From Kineosphaera limosa NBRC 100340 (lineage in GTDB: Bacteria > Actinomycetota > Actinomycetes > Actinomycetales > Dermatophilaceae), in assembly GCF_000298215.1 (NCBI RefSeq), contig NZ_BAHD01000010.1, forward strand, positions 1-61,284: a DNA stretch of 61,284 bases, read 5' to 3'. Below the pieces are notes generated by a model, which ran no database searches, was not told the DNA's origin, and was given only the letters and a program-made list of their open reading frames with translations. The translations under genes were made by a program, and so were the position numbers. Numbering within the stretch: position 1 is the first letter of the stretch; each line of letters begins with the position of its first letter. Shown here one piece after another: positions 53,037 through 61,284 of this stretch.

Positions 53037-54245
53037 TCACGCGTCCGGTTGGAGCGCCTTGAGCAACCGGACGCGTTGCCCGAGCAGTTCTGCGGCGCTG
53101 GTGGTCTGCACCGGCCGGTGGGCCGGGTCGGTGGTCGCCAAGTCCGTGGTCGCCGAGTCCGTGGTCGCCGAGTCCGTGGTCGCCGTATCGCGCATGAGGT
53201 CCCGGGCGTCGGCGACGGTCCGAATGATCGCCCACGCTCGGGCGCGATCCTCATCGACGTCGGCAGCCTGCGACAACCAGCCGAGACGGCAACGGATGTT
53301 CCAGTGCAGATCGCCGTCGATCGCCTCCGGCCAGCGGTTATGCAGCGCGGGCCAGAGCGCGAACGCCGGCTCCGCCGCCATCGGCTTGGGGTCGATGGCC
53401 CGCCACTGCGTGACGTCCGGGCGTGCCCGCAGGATGCCGGCGGTGTCGGCGACCGGGTCGTCGGCGCGGCGGGCCAGCACGTTGGCGTAGTGCAGGTCGG
53501 TGTGTACGAGCCGGTCGTCCAGCGGCTCGTCGTCGGCGAGCAGGTCGGAGGCCAGTGCACGGGCCTGCTCGATGAACCGGCGCGGCAGCCGCGGGTCGGG
53601 GGCGGCGCTGTCCTGCACGAAGTGGCGCGTCCACGCCGAGAGCGTGTCGAGCTGGGGGAGGGTGGGCCGGTCGAGCCGGCGCAGCAGGGCTCCGATGATC
53701 GCGCACGCCTCGTCCTCCGGTACGCCCGTCAGGTCGCGGTCGGGGTCGAGGCGCTCCAGCAGCAGCGCCCAGTCGCCGGGGTGCGCGGCCAGCAGCCGCA
53801 CCGCACCATCTGCGGCCCACGCGCGCAGCGCGAGATGCTCGTGCCGCGCCTCCGGGTGCGGCCACGTGAGCTTCAGCGCCGCCGGCGTGCCGTCCGCGCG
53901 GCGCACGGCCACAACCAGCGCGCAGTGCCCGTAGCGGCTCGGCGCGGCGCCCGGATCACTGGCCGTTTCCGCGGCGTGGGTGGCGCCCGCGGTGCGCGCC
54001 TTCCTGGTGTTGGCGTGCCTGGTCGTGGCGTGCCTGGTGGTGGTGTGCCTGGTGGTCGTCTGCGCGGAATTGGTATCGACCCGAAGCTCCCACCGGTCCA
54101 GCGCGTCGCCCAGCAGACCGGGCAGCCGGCGCAGCCACGCGTCCCCGTCGACGCCCGGAGTCCCCGCGTCGATCGCTACCGCCGTCCGGCCCCGAATCCC
54201 CGCAGCGAACCGCGCCGGCACCAAGGCGTCGAGGGCGCTCGTCAC
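53037..54245 (-). CDS. APH-like phosphotransferase with internal repeats
   Basis: A 402-aa kinase-fold protein of the aminoglycoside/hydroxyurea resistance phosphotransferase group. ATP lysine K125 (AALKLTW), catalytic loop VHTDLHYANVL with D250 and N255, and metal Asp D285 in AIDPKP are present. The natural substrate is uncertain; resistance is not proven. Two low-complexity stretches, TTRH(A/T)-type near residues 63-82 and ATTDS-type near 353-372, are encoded by 15-bp tandem repeats. It is convergent with the AtoE-like gene, only 6 bp apart. Confidence 0.85.
   Translation of the reverse strand: MTSALDALVPARFAAGIRGRTAVAIDAGTPGVDGDAWLRRLPGLLGDALDRWELRVDTNSAQTTTRHTTTRHATTRHANTRKARTAGATHAAETASDPGAAPSRYGHCALVVAVRRADGTPAALKLTWPHPEARHEHLALRAWAADGAVRLLAAHPGDWALLLERLDPDRDLTGVPEDEACAIIGALLRRLDRPTLPQLDTLSAWTRHFVQDSAAPDPRLPRRFIEQARALASDLLADDEPLDDRLVHTDLHYANVLARRADDPVADTAGILRARPDVTQWRAIDPKPMAAEPAFALWPALHNRWPEAIDGDLHWNIRCRLGWLSQAADVDEDRARAWAIIRTVADARDLMRDTATTDSATTDSATTDLATTDPAHRPVQTTSAAELLGQRVRLLKALQPDA
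53131..53190. repeat. 15-bp tandem repeat, four copies, in the phosphotransferase gene
   Basis: GTGGTCGCC(A/G)AGTCC repeats at 53131, 53146 and 53161, with a degenerate fourth copy from 53176. It encodes Ala-Thr-Thr-Asp-Ser on the minus strand and keeps frame. Confidence 0.95.
54011..54055. repeat. second 15-bp tandem repeat in the phosphotransferase gene
   Basis: TGG(C/T)GTGCCTGGT(C/G)G is present three times (54011, 54026, 54041), encoding the Thr-Thr-Arg-His-x segment of the same protein. Its sequence is unrelated to the 53131 repeat. Confidence 0.92.
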
Positions 54246-54400
54246 TGCGTCTTCACTCCATCCTCACTCCATCCTCACTCCGGGAGTCTGACACCCGCGG
54301 CGCACACCGACTCGGCCCGCCCCACCTCCCAGCAGCCCAGCCCCCAGCCCAGGCCCCGCGACCCAGGCCCCAGCAGCCCAGCCCCCAGCAGCCCACAAGT

Positions 54401-54510
54401 CGAGTTGTCACTTTTGTGGCCCAGTTGTCGGTCCTTTGTGACGTCTGGGCCCCGAAAGTGACGATTCGCCGCGGCGAAAGTGACGACTCGGGTGGAAAAG
54501 TGACAACTCG
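54401..54510. repeat. intergenic array of ~20-bp units, core GTGACAACTCG
   Basis: Direct units GAAAGTGACGATTCG (54454-54468), GAAAGTGACGACTCG (54476-54490) and GAAAAGTGACAACTCG (54495-54510) recur every 20-22 bp. A perfect inverted copy of the last 15 bp lies at 54401-54415 and a degenerate one near 54423. The array starts 10 bp beyond the DyP gene stop on the minus strand. A C-rich stretch with a 20-bp direct repeat (54328-54347 and 54369-54388) lies beside it. Confidence 0.85.
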
Positions 54511-54519
54511 GCGCGCGAG

Positions 54520-55842
54520 CTACGTCAGCAAGGCCTGCCCGACCCACTCGCCCGGTGCGGCCCCGGGCGGCACGGCGTAGACGGCCGAGCCCACGTGTGT
54601 CGACCAGGTGTTCAACGCGTCGGCCTGCGCGAGCCGGCGCTGCACCGGCACGAAGGCCGCCCCGATGTCGGCTTGGTAGGCAGCGAAGAGCTGCCCGGCA
54701 TCCCGCTGGCCGTCGGCACCGGGTCCGTCGTCGTAGTTGTAGCCGCGCCGCAGCATCCGCTCGGACCCGCTGCGGGCCTGGGCCCGGGCCGCGTGCGAGT
54801 TCGGCGGAACGACCGTGAATCCCTGGTCGTCGCTGGCCGTGCGGTCGACGACCGTGAACTCCGACGTGCCCGCCGGGGAGCTCAGCGGGCTGCCGTCGGC
54901 GACTCGGCGGCCGAACGCCATCTCCTTGGCGGCAGTGTCGACGTCGTCCCAGCGCTCCAGGTCCAGGCGGATCCGACGCAGCACCAACTGCGTGCCCCCG
55001 GCCATCGGACCTGGGCCGGCGCACCAGGCCACCGACGCCACCTGCGCCGGATCGCGCTCGTTGGCCGAACCGTCGCGCATCCCCAGCAGGTTGCGCGGCG
55101 ACGCATCGTCGGGCTCGCCCGGCTCGTGCCCGGTGGTGGCGAACCCGCGCTGCACCCAACGCAGCTCGCACACGTGGGCGGCATCGCGCAGCAGCCGCCG
55201 CTGGGCGTAGGCCAGCCCGGTGGGGTCGTCCGAGCAGAGCTGCAGCAGCAGATCCGTCTGTCCCCACCGCCGATCGAGTCGGTCGGTGGCGAACGCAGGC
55301 AGCGAGCGCACCCCCTCCGGGCAGCGCTGCGCCACACCGGCAGCGGCGAACAGCCCCGGGCCGAACCCGAAGGTCACGGTCAGCCCGGCGACGGCCGCCG
55401 CCGAACTGGCCTCCAGCGCGCCGAGCGGGGGCCGCCCGGAGCAGAGTCGGGCCGCGTCGTCGGTGAGCATCGCGAGCACCCCGGCGAGGTCGCGGGAGTC
55501 CGTGCCGGGTAGAAGGTCGAGCCCCACAAAGCTCACGTGCGCTTTCTGCCGCGTGGTGATGCCCGCCTGGTGCTCCCCGTAGAACGGCACCATCACGGGC
55601 GTGGCCGACACCGAGTCACGATCGGGCGCCGCGGCCGGCTGGCCGGCTCCACCCGTGCCCGATCCGCCAGTGCCCGATCCGCCCGTGCCCGCCCCGTCAG
55701 CGCCTGATCCGCCAGGGCCCGACCCGCCAGAGACAGCTGGCCGCCGATCGGAGAGGAACGCCACTCCTCCTGCTCCCGCCAGCACGGCTGCCGAGCCACC
55801 GAGCAGTGCCCGGCGACTCGGGCGCCCCAGGCGGGCCGTCAT
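54520..55842 (-). CDS. DyP-type heme peroxidase (EfeB-like), Tat-exported
   Basis: A 440-aa protein with a twin-arginine signal (PSRRALLGGSAAV), a Gly/Ser/Thr linker encoded by a 15-bp repeat (55655-55699), and the DyP fold. Distal motif GMRDG (254-258, D257), proximal heme His H350 in PPNSHAARAQ, and R365/R366 in MLRRGYNY are present. EfeB-type enzymes oxidise dyes or porphyrinogens, or release iron from heme. The ATG overlaps the stop of the copper-chaperone gene (ATGA). EfeO and EfeU are absent from the window. Confidence 0.9.
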   Translation of the reverse strand: MTARLGRPSRRALLGGSAAVLAGAGGVAFLSDRRPAVSGGSGPGGSGADGAGTGGSGTGGSGTGGAGQPAAAPDRDSVSATPVMVPFYGEHQAGITTRQKAHVSFVGLDLLPGTDSRDLAGVLAMLTDDAARLCSGRPPLGALEASSAAAVAGLTVTFGFGPGLFAAAGVAQRCPEGVRSLPAFATDRLDRRWGQTDLLLQLCSDDPTGLAYAQRRLLRDAAHVCELRWVQRGFATTGHEPGEPDDASPRNLLGMRDGSANERDPAQVASVAWCAGPGPMAGGTQLVLRRIRLDLERWDDVDTAAKEMAFGRRVADGSPLSSPAGTSEFTVVDRTASDDQGFTVVPPNSHAARAQARSGSERMLRRGYNYDDGPGADGQRDAGQLFAAYQADIGAAFVPVQRRLAQADALNTWSTHVGSAVYAVPPGAAPGEWVGQALLT

Positions 55843-56534
55843 GACGTCGGGGCAGGCGCGGTCGGTTGCCCTGGGGTCGGCGCGCCCGAGTGGTACGGCT
55901 CGTTGGCCCCCGCGAACTGCTTGGCGACGGCGCGAAACTCGAGGCTTCCGCCGTCCTGCGTCGTCAGGGTGACGTTCACGGTGTCGCCGACGGCGATCGG
56001 GCGGGTCAGGTCCATCACCATGACGTGGTCGCCCCCGGGCTGCAGCACCAGCGACCCACCCGCGGGCACCTTGATCTTCTCGACGTGCTGCATCGCCGGC
56101 TGACCGTTCTTGTTGACGGTCGCGTGCAGTTCGGCCCGCTGCGAGGCGGACGACGTGGCGGCGACGAGCTCGACGTCGTGGTCGCCGACATTGCGGACGA
56201 TGCCGAACACGCCGGTCATCGGGTTGGCGGCGACGTCGGGGCGGGCCACGGTCCACGCGTCGAGCACCTCAAGCCCGGCTCCGGCACCGTCGGTCGCCTC
56301 GGCCGCTGGGGTGGTGGCGTCGTAGGTCGTAAGGGCGCTGGCCGCGGCTCCGGGCGCCACGGCGTCGGGTGAGCCGGTGCAGGCCGCCAGGGCCGGGGCC
56401 ATGGCAAGTGCCAGGACGGCGCTGGACAGGGTGCGCAGGCGGGGGCGGTGAGTGCAGGAGGAGCGCGCCGGGGCTTGCGTCGCGGCAGTTGGCTGCGCGG
56501 CCCGGGGCAGGGGAGAGTTGACGAACGAGGGCAT
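55839..56534 (-). CDS. PCuAC copper chaperone lipoprotein
   Basis: A 231-aa protein with lipobox LAAC (C52) after a hydrophobic segment, a Thr/Ala-rich linker and a cupredoxin-like PCuAC domain. The copper-binding set H137, M148, H170 and M172 follows the HxnMx21HxM pattern. It would bring Cu(I) to a cuproenzyme such as cytochrome oxidase, or buffer it outside the membrane. It is followed with a 4-bp overlap by the DyP gene and preceded by the His-rich membrane protein gene 52 bp upstream. Confidence 0.92.
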   Translation of the reverse strand: MPSFVNSPLPRAAQPTAATQAPARSSCTHRPRLRTLSSAVLALAMAPALAACTGSPDAVAPGAAASALTTYDATTPAAEATDGAGAGLEVLDAWTVARPDVAANPMTGVFGIVRNVGDHDVELVAATSSASQRAELHATVNKNGQPAMQHVEKIKVPAGGSLVLQPGGDHVMVMDLTRPIAVGDTVNVTLTTQDGGSLEFRAVAKQFAGANEPYHSGAPTPGQPTAPAPTS

Positions 56535-56586
56535 AACGAAGTCCTAAGGTGCTACGCGGCGAACGCCGCAGAGTCGATGTGCGAGG

Positions 56587-57261
56587 TCAGTAGGCTCGAC
56601 ACATCGGAGGACCCCGATCCGGATTGACCGCGACGATGCGGCGTCCCGTCGCGGCAGCGTCGGTCACGTGGACCCGCCACAGCGGCGCCGCGATGCACGC
56701 AGCGGGAGCGGCCGGAACGCGGCACAACCGCCGCACCGCGCGCCACAGCAGGTCTTCGCCGTACGCCAGCACCAGTGCGCACACCCCGATGGCCAGGGCG
56801 TGCGCCAGCAGCATGGTCGGTGTCAGGCCCGCCTGCAGACCGGTGGACGCCTCGGCTGGTGCCGCGCTCATGCCCGCGGCTGCGCTCACGGCCTGCGCGG
56901 CTCCCACGACGTGCTCGGTCGGCGCGCTGAACCCGGAGGCCGCGGACCCGTGCATCCCCGCGTGCCGCGGCGACCCGGAACCGAAGGGTGCGGCGAGCGA
57001 AGCGGCGGCGTGAGTGGCGTGAAAGAAGACGTGCAGGCCCGCCTGCGCGAGGGCCAACGCCGCGGCCAGAGCAGCGAATCCCAACCGTCGCGCGGTCAGC
57101 AGGTAGCCGCCGAACCACAGCGGCAGCGCCCCGAGCAGCAGCACCCCGAACGGCGGCAGACCGCCACCCGAAGCGGCGTGCGCACCGGCGGCCAGGGCAA
57201 GGCAGACGAGAGCGAACGCCCCCGTGCGACTCAGGCGCACCCACCCGTGCTGCGGCCCCAT
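56587..57261 (-). CDS. membrane protein, His/Met-rich, linked to copper chaperone
   Basis: A 224-aa protein with about five membrane segments. The loop between them contains FFHATHAAAS, SPRHAGMHGS and APTEHVV, rich in His and Met and so possibly metal-binding on the outer face. No family recognised, but similar hydrophobic proteins with His clusters often accompany PCuAC genes in actinobacteria. ATG 57261 gives MGPQHGW. Probably in one operon with the next two genes on the minus strand. Confidence 0.75.
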   Translation of the reverse strand: MGPQHGWVRLSRTGAFALVCLALAAGAHAASGGGLPPFGVLLLGALPLWFGGYLLTARRLGFAALAAALALAQAGLHVFFHATHAAASLAAPFGSGSPRHAGMHGSAASGFSAPTEHVVGAAQAVSAAAGMSAAPAEASTGLQAGLTPTMLLAHALAIGVCALVLAYGEDLLWRAVRRLCRVPAAPAACIAAPLWRVHVTDAAATGRRIVAVNPDRGPPMCRAY

Positions 57262-57325
57262 GCCGCCCACCCTACGATCCGTCGACGCCGCCCTCGCCCA
57301 GACCCGGCACATTCGGCGCGGGGCG

Positions 57326-58387
57326 TCAGGCCACACCCAGCGCCCGGGGTCCGGCGCCCCACTGGCCGCGCCACCATTCGGCCTCCCGAGCCCAGCTCAG
57401 CAGCGAGGCCACGACCTGCGGTGCCGCTCCGGGCGTGTCTGCGCTGGTGGGGGGCGCGGCGGCCACGGCCCGCACGTGGGCGTCGGCGAGGTCGGTCAGG
57501 AGGCGGTGGGCCAGCTTCGCGGCGTCGGCCGGGGTGTCGACGGGGTCGTCGAGGACGTAGCCCAGCGGGGCGGCGGGTGCGGTGTTGCCCGCCTGTTGTT
57601 CGAGGAACTGCCGTTGCCTGCGGGCCGCGTCCAGGCTGGCGCGCGCGACCTGCGCCCGCTCGCCGCCGGCAACGACCACTCGGGCCGTCGCCACCTCCAG
57701 GCCGTAGACGACGGGCCGGACCGTAGCCAGCAGGTCGACCGCTTGCTCGACCGATCCCGCCGCCGGCCGCCGGGGTGCCTGCAACGCGCCGGCGCCCAAC
57801 AGCCTGGCCGCCTGCGCGCGGGTCACCAGGCAGCCGGCGAGCAGGGCCCGGTCGGCGGCCGGTGCGGCGGCCAACGCATCGACCTCCCGCAGGCCGGCGG
57901 CCTCCGCCTCCAGCAGCCGGGCCCGAGCATCGTCTTCGCTGCGACCGCTGGGGGAGGCAGTGGGAGAGCCGCTGGGAGAGGTAGCGGCTGTGCCCGACTC
58001 GGCTGGCGGCACCGGCTCCGACACCGACTCCAATCGGGCGATGAGGGCGGCGATCTGCTCACCGTGCACGCGCAGCAGCACCCGCGAAAGGACCGGACCA
58101 CCCGCGACGCTCCACGCCTGCGCCGCCGCGTGCGCCGAACGGGAGGCCGCGAGTTCGGTCCGCAGCGCCGCCGCCCCCGGGTAGGCCCGCGCCGAGGGGA
58201 CGATCGGCAACTGTGGTGCCCCACGCTCCCAGCGCAGCCCGCACCCGCTGGCGGCGCCGAGGGCGGCCAGGGGGATCAAACCCAGCACGGCGCGCCGGCC
58301 CAGGCGTCGATCGGGCGCGGAATCGTCACTATCCCAAGCGGTTTCGGCCCCGGAGCGAGAAACTGACGGTGGGGGCGGCGCGGGCAT
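57326..58387 (-). CDS. DUF4439 ferritin-like Tat lipoprotein
   Basis: A 353-aa exported protein: twin arginines R31-R32, hydrophobic core and lipobox ASGC (C49). The C-terminal half (about residues 205-350) is helical with the YGLEVATARVV, QFLEQQAG and AREAEWWRGQWGA segments of DUF4439, a ferritin-like four-helix bundle of unknown role. The first part is Ala-rich and helical, with a Ser/Pro/Gly linker. It occupies the usual place next to rimP in actinobacteria, divergent from it. Confidence 0.85.
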   Translation of the reverse strand: MPAPPPPSVSRSGAETAWDSDDSAPDRRLGRRAVLGLIPLAALGAASGCGLRWERGAPQLPIVPSARAYPGAAALRTELAASRSAHAAAQAWSVAGGPVLSRVLLRVHGEQIAALIARLESVSEPVPPAESGTAATSPSGSPTASPSGRSEDDARARLLEAEAAGLREVDALAAAPAADRALLAGCLVTRAQAARLLGAGALQAPRRPAAGSVEQAVDLLATVRPVVYGLEVATARVVVAGGERAQVARASLDAARRQRQFLEQQAGNTAPAAPLGYVLDDPVDTPADAAKLAHRLLTDLADAHVRAVAAAPPTSADTPGAAPQVVASLLSWAREAEWWRGQWGAGPRALGVA

Positions 58388-58526
58388 GTCTCGATCATGA
58401 CGGATCGGATAGGGCATCCGCGCGACCCCGGGCTCTGGTTAGAGTGTCGGGAAGCCGCCGCCCGCCGCGCTCGACCTGATGCTCGGGCCGCGGCGCGCGC
58501 CGCGCTCACAGACGGCAGCTGAATAA

Positions 58527-58552
58527 GGCAGATGAATATGGCAGATGAATAT
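58527..58552 (+). repeat. 13-bp tandem duplication before rimP
   Basis: GGCAGATGAATAT is present twice (58527-58539 and 58540-58552), immediately before the rimP RBS. It creates upstream ATG codons, one of which (58532) opens a 13-codon frame that overlaps the rimP start out of frame. Confidence 0.9.
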
Positions 58553-58565
58553 GGAGGCGCCTCCG

Positions 58566-59231
58566 ATGGGTGACACCCTCGAAGAACGGGTCCGGGAGCA
58601 CGCACAGGAGGCCGTGGCCCCGCTGGGGCTGGTCGTCGACGACCTGAGCATCGTGCGAGCCGGCAAACGACGACTGGTGCGGATCGCGGTCGACGACGAC
58701 CTGAGCGCCCTGGCCGCGGGCGACGAGACCACCCCGGTGCCCCCGGTGGCGCTGGACACCGTCGCCGACGCCACCCGAGCGATCGACGCAGCCCTCGATG
58801 CCGCCGACCCCATGGGCCAAGCCCCCTACGTCCTGGAGGTGACCTCTCCGGGCACCTCGCGGCCGCTGACGCAGCCGCGACACTTCCGCCGCAACGTGGG
58901 CCGCCTCGTCAAGCTGGCCCTGGCCGACGGAACGACCCTCCTCGGCCGCATCGCCGCCGCCGGCGAGCACGGCCTACACCTCGACCTCCAGCCCACGCAG
59001 GCCCAGGGCAAGCACAAGAACGCGGCCGCAGGGGCCAAAGCAGGGGCGGCGGGGAACGAATCCGCGGCGCGGTTCGTCGACTATGCCGCCCTCACCGGCG
59101 CCCACGTGCAGGTCGAGTTCAACCGCGCCGACGAGGCCGACGAGGCCGACGAGGACTATGTGGACGACGGCGCTGACGGCGATCTGGAGCAGGACGAGAC
59201 CGACTCGCACAGCGAAGAGCAGGAGGACTGA
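58566..59231 (+). CDS. rimP: ribosome maturation factor RimP
   Basis: Assists 30S subunit maturation; 221 aa. N-terminal domain with [12 protein letters not shown] and [23 protein letters not shown] is diagnostic. The C-terminus has an Ala/Lys spacer and an acidic Asp/Glu tail, making it longer than the ~150-aa E. coli protein. GGAGG (58553-58557) 8 bp upstream fixes ATG 58566. The stop shares a base with the nusA ATG (TGATG). Confidence 0.95.
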   Translation: MGDTLEERVREHAQEAVAPLGLVVDDLSIVRAGKRRLVRIAVDDDLSALAAGDETTPVPPVALDTVADATRAIDAALDAADPMGQAPYVLEVTSPGTSRPLTQPRHFRRNVGRLVKLALADGTTLLGRIAAAGEHGLHLDLQPTQAQGKHKNAAAGAKAGAAGNESAARFVDYAALTGAHVQVEFNRADEADEADEDYVDDGADGDLEQDETDSHSEEQED

Positions 59232-60382
59232 TGGACATCGATCTGGCCGCGCTGCGCGCCCTGGAACGTGAGCGGGATGTGCCGCTCGACGTCATCGTGC
59301 CCGCCATCGAGCAGGCACTTCTGCTCGCCTACCACCGCACCGAAGGCTCGTTTCGGCACTCCCGCGTCGAGTTGGACCGCAAGACCGGCCACGTCGTCGT
59401 GTGGGCCCGCGAGGACGCCCCCGTCGACGAGGAGGGCAACCGCGGGGAGCCGGGCCCGGAGTTCGACGACACCCCCGAGGGATTCGGCCGGGTCGCGGCC
59501 TCCACCGCCCGGCAGGTGATCCTGCAGCGACTGCGCGACATCGAGGACGATGCGATCCTCGGCGATTTCAAGGGCCGCGAGGGCGACATCGTCACCGGCG
59601 TCATCCAGCAGAGCCAGGGCCGCGGCGTCCTCGTCGACTTCGGCTCCGTCGAGGGGCTGCTGCCCACCTCCGAGCAGGTGCCGGGGGAGAAGTACGTGCA
59701 CGGCGACCGGCTGCGTTGCTTCGTGGTGTCGGTCAAACGCGGCCCCAACGGCCCGCAGATCGGACTGTCGCGCACCCACCCCAATCTGGTGCGCAAGCTC
59801 TTCGCCCTCGAGGTGCCGGAGATCGCCGACGGCACCGTCGAGATCGCCGCCCTGGCGCGCGAGGCGGGGCACCGCACGAAGATCGCGGTCGCCTCCAACG
59901 CCAAGGACGTCAACGCCAAGGGCGCCTGCATCGGCCCGATGGGGCAGCGGGTGCGTGCGGTCATGGCCGAACTGCGGGGCGAGAAGATCGACATCGTCGA
60001 CTACTCCCCGGACCCGGCGGCCTTCGTCGCCGCGGCCCTGTCGCCGGCGCGCGTCACCTCCGTGGAGGTCATCGACGCGGCCACCCGCACGGCCCGCGTC
60101 ATCGTGCCCGATTACCAGCTCTCCCTGGCCATCGGCAAGGAGGGGCAGAACGCGCGGCTCGCAGCCAAACTCACGGGCTGGCGGATCGACATTCGGCCCG
60201 ACACCGACCCCGACGGTCCGCCGCCCGGGCCGCCACGTGCCGGTGCCGACCGCTCCGGCGACCGAGCGCGCCGCGTGGGTGGGGCTCCTTCGGATCGCGG
60301 CCACCGCAGCGGCCCCCGCCCGGGCTCAGGCATGGCCCCTCGCGGAGGGCGGAGCGAGGCGGCGGGTGGCGCGCACCCCTGA
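59231..60382 (+). CDS. nusA: transcription termination/antitermination protein NusA
   Basis: RNA-polymerase-binding factor, 383 aa. N-terminal domain, S1 domain (about residues 115-185, with [22 protein letters not shown]) and two KH domains ([53 protein letters not shown] split over the second) are in order. The last about 50 residues are Arg/Gly/Pro-rich and lack the acidic repeats of enterobacteria. Coupled to rimP; ylxR and infB follow. Confidence 0.96.
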   Translation: MDIDLAALRALERERDVPLDVIVPAIEQALLLAYHRTEGSFRHSRVELDRKTGHVVVWAREDAPVDEEGNRGEPGPEFDDTPEGFGRVAASTARQVILQRLRDIEDDAILGDFKGREGDIVTGVIQQSQGRGVLVDFGSVEGLLPTSEQVPGEKYVHGDRLRCFVVSVKRGPNGPQIGLSRTHPNLVRKLFALEVPEIADGTVEIAALAREAGHRTKIAVASNAKDVNAKGACIGPMGQRVRAVMAELRGEKIDIVDYSPDPAAFVAAALSPARVTSVEVIDAATRTARVIVPDYQLSLAIGKEGQNARLAAKLTGWRIDIRPDTDPDGPPPGPPRAGADRSGDRARRVGGAPSDRGHRSGPRPGSGMAPRGGRSEAAGGAHP

Positions 60383-60390
60383 TGGGCGCG

Positions 60391-60396
60391 GTAGGA
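60391..60396 (+). promoter_or_regulatory. possible -10 for ylxR-infB
   Basis: TAGGAT follows the nusA stop by 8 bp and fits the TAnnnT pattern. No convincing -35 is seen. Confidence 0.3.
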
Positions 60397-60469
60397 TGGT
60401 CGCTGACCGTTCGGTCACGGTGAGTGCCGCCTGCGCTCGCGCCCCCAGGTTCAACGTTTCGAGCCCGAT

Positions 60470-60820
60470 ATGAGCCCGGCCCCGCCGGCCTCTTCGACGG
60501 GTCCTTCGATGAGCCCGGTGCGCACGTGCATAGGGTGCCGCCTCCGTGACCAGCGATCGGCTCTGTTGCGTGTGGTCCTCACCGTCGCCGAGTCCGAGAG
60601 TCGCCCCGGCGGGGTGGCGTCGGGCGCAGGCGTGCAGGTGCGGCCGGATCCCCGGTGCCGACTGCCCGGCCGGGGCGCGTGGCTGCACGTCAGCCTTGAG
60701 TGCCTCGACCAGGCGATTCGACGTCGGGCCTTCACGCGGGCGCTGCGGGTCGAGGTTCCGGGCAATCGCCTGGACTGCGATCTCGTACGGGAGTACCTGA
60801 GCGCACACACGACGGAGTAA
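60470..60820 (+). CDS. ylxR: YlxR family RNA-binding protein
   Basis: A DUF448 protein of 116 aa. PVRTCIGCRLRDQRSALLRVV is the family signature and its Cys pair and basic residues suggest nucleic-acid binding. ATG 60470 is the first start; ATG 60509 (MSPVRTC) would give 103 aa, nearer the usual length. Neither has an RBS. It lies between nusA and infB as in most Gram-positive bacteria. Confidence 0.85.
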   Translation: MSPAPPASSTGPSMSPVRTCIGCRLRDQRSALLRVVLTVAESESRPGGVASGAGVQVRPDPRCRLPGRGAWLHVSLECLDQAIRRRAFTRALRVEVPGNRLDCDLVREYLSAHTTE

Positions 60821-61016
60821 CCGCACAAAAGCCGACGCGGCAGCAAGGCCGCGCCGGGCACCAGTAAGAGACCGAAAGCGGGTTTGACGCTGATGAGCAT
60901 CCGATGAGTACTCGGCAATGAGCATCACCCAGCATTGACAACGGTCCGTACTGCGACGACCTGATCGACTCGATCGATCGGATGCCGCCAGATCCGGACC
61001 GTAGACGAGGAGAAAA

Positions 61017-61284
61017 GTGGCTAAGGTCCGGGTCTATGAGCTCGCCAAAGAGCTCGGTATCGAGAGCAAGACCCTGCTCAATCATTTGAAGGATCAAGGG
61101 GAGTTCGTGCGGTCGGCCAGTTCGACCATCGAACCCCCGGTCGTCCGCAAGATTCGCGAGACGTTCCCCACCGGGCGCGGCGACAAGCCGTCCGCCCGCG
61201 GCGGTGCAATGCCCTCCGGGCCGCGCCCGCCGGCACCCAAGCCCGGCCGCCCAGGTGGCGCGCCGGGTGGTGGCACCGCACCGT
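61017..61284 (+). CDS. infB: translation initiation factor IF-2, N-terminal part
   Basis: GTG 61017 follows GAGGAGAAAA and begins [18 protein letters not shown], the IF2 N-terminal domain that binds near the 30S subunit. The visible 89 residues end in the Gly/Pro/Arg-rich linker; the gene runs off the right edge. A 196-bp region separates it from ylxR, with TTGACG at 60884-60889 as a possible -35. Confidence 0.96.
   Translation, partial: MAKVRVYELAKELGIESKTLLNHLKDQGEFVRSASSTIEPPVVRKIRETFPTGRGDKPSARGGAMPSGPRPPAPKPGRPGGAPGGGTAP

Noticed and set aside
1-61284. tRNA, rRNA, tmRNA or other structured housekeeping RNA genes
   Set aside because: Looked for T-loop GTTCRANNC words followed by acceptor pairing and for rRNA cores; nothing convincing was found by eye.

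Overview
The window is about 70% GC, with GTG starts, many ATGA/GTGA/TGATG overlaps, IdeR-type and MarR-type control sites and several Tat/lipoprotein signals. Gene content and order (xerC, rpsB-tsf, pyrH, frr-cdsA-rlmN, dxr, RIP protease, ispG, DUF4081-type GNAT, proS, DUF4439, rimP-nusA-ylxR-infB) are those of an actinobacterial chromosome core, most likely Micrococcales in the broad Dermacoccus/Kytococcus/Dermatophilaceae area. That placement is inference from gene order and composition; no rRNA or tRNA gene lies here. I see no CRISPR array, prophage or intact IS element.

Layout. 1-9.3 kb: tail of an unknown protein, XerC, a DUF3152-type secreted protein, an M23 peptidase and a DapC-type aminotransferase (both minus), then S2, EF-Ts, UMP kinase, ribosome recycling factor and CDP-DAG synthase. 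9.3-21 kb: RlmN, a frameshifted orphan chemoreceptor, a one-chain FAD/Fe-S dehydrogenase, a LOG-family protein, a small secreted protein, propionyl-CoA synthetase, a tandem universal stress protein and a methyltransferase. 21-25.3 kb: a minus-strand, translationally coupled molybdenum hydroxylase operon with a multi-pass membrane protein and a newly noted 55-aa gene. 25.5-35.8 kb: the isoprenoid/prolyl-tRNA block dxr, RIP, ispG, GNAT, proS, TSUP, interrupted by a Doc/RHH toxin-antitoxin pair, an intradiol-dioxygenase-like lipoprotein and two small coiled-coil proteins. 35.9-44.7 kb: amylosucrase, an amino-acid permease, an ATP-grasp/solute-binding pair and a cobalamin-riboswitch-controlled cbiMNQO cobalt importer. 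44.7-54.2 kb: an iron-box gene, a DUF1540 protein, two esterases, MarR/MMPL, Tpx, an AtoE-type transporter and an APH-like kinase. 54.5-61.3 kb: DyP peroxidase, PCuAC copper chaperone, a His-rich membrane protein, a DUF4439 lipoprotein, then rimP-nusA-ylxR-infB.

How the parts work together. The backbone serves translation, nucleotide/lipid precursor supply and the MEP isoprenoid pathway. Metal handling recurs: a B12-sensing cobalt importer, an IdeR-type box, a copper chaperone beside a heme peroxidase, a DUF1540 protein and a Mo-hydroxylase. The window is also unusually rich in short tandem repeats. Inside genes most have units of 9, 15 or 27 bp and keep frame. Between genes units of 10, 11, 13, 17 and 18 bp often sit at stop or start codons. 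Two intergenic arrays of about 20-bp units with a GACAAC-like core, and one 33-bp AT-rich inverted repeat, are the least explained structures.
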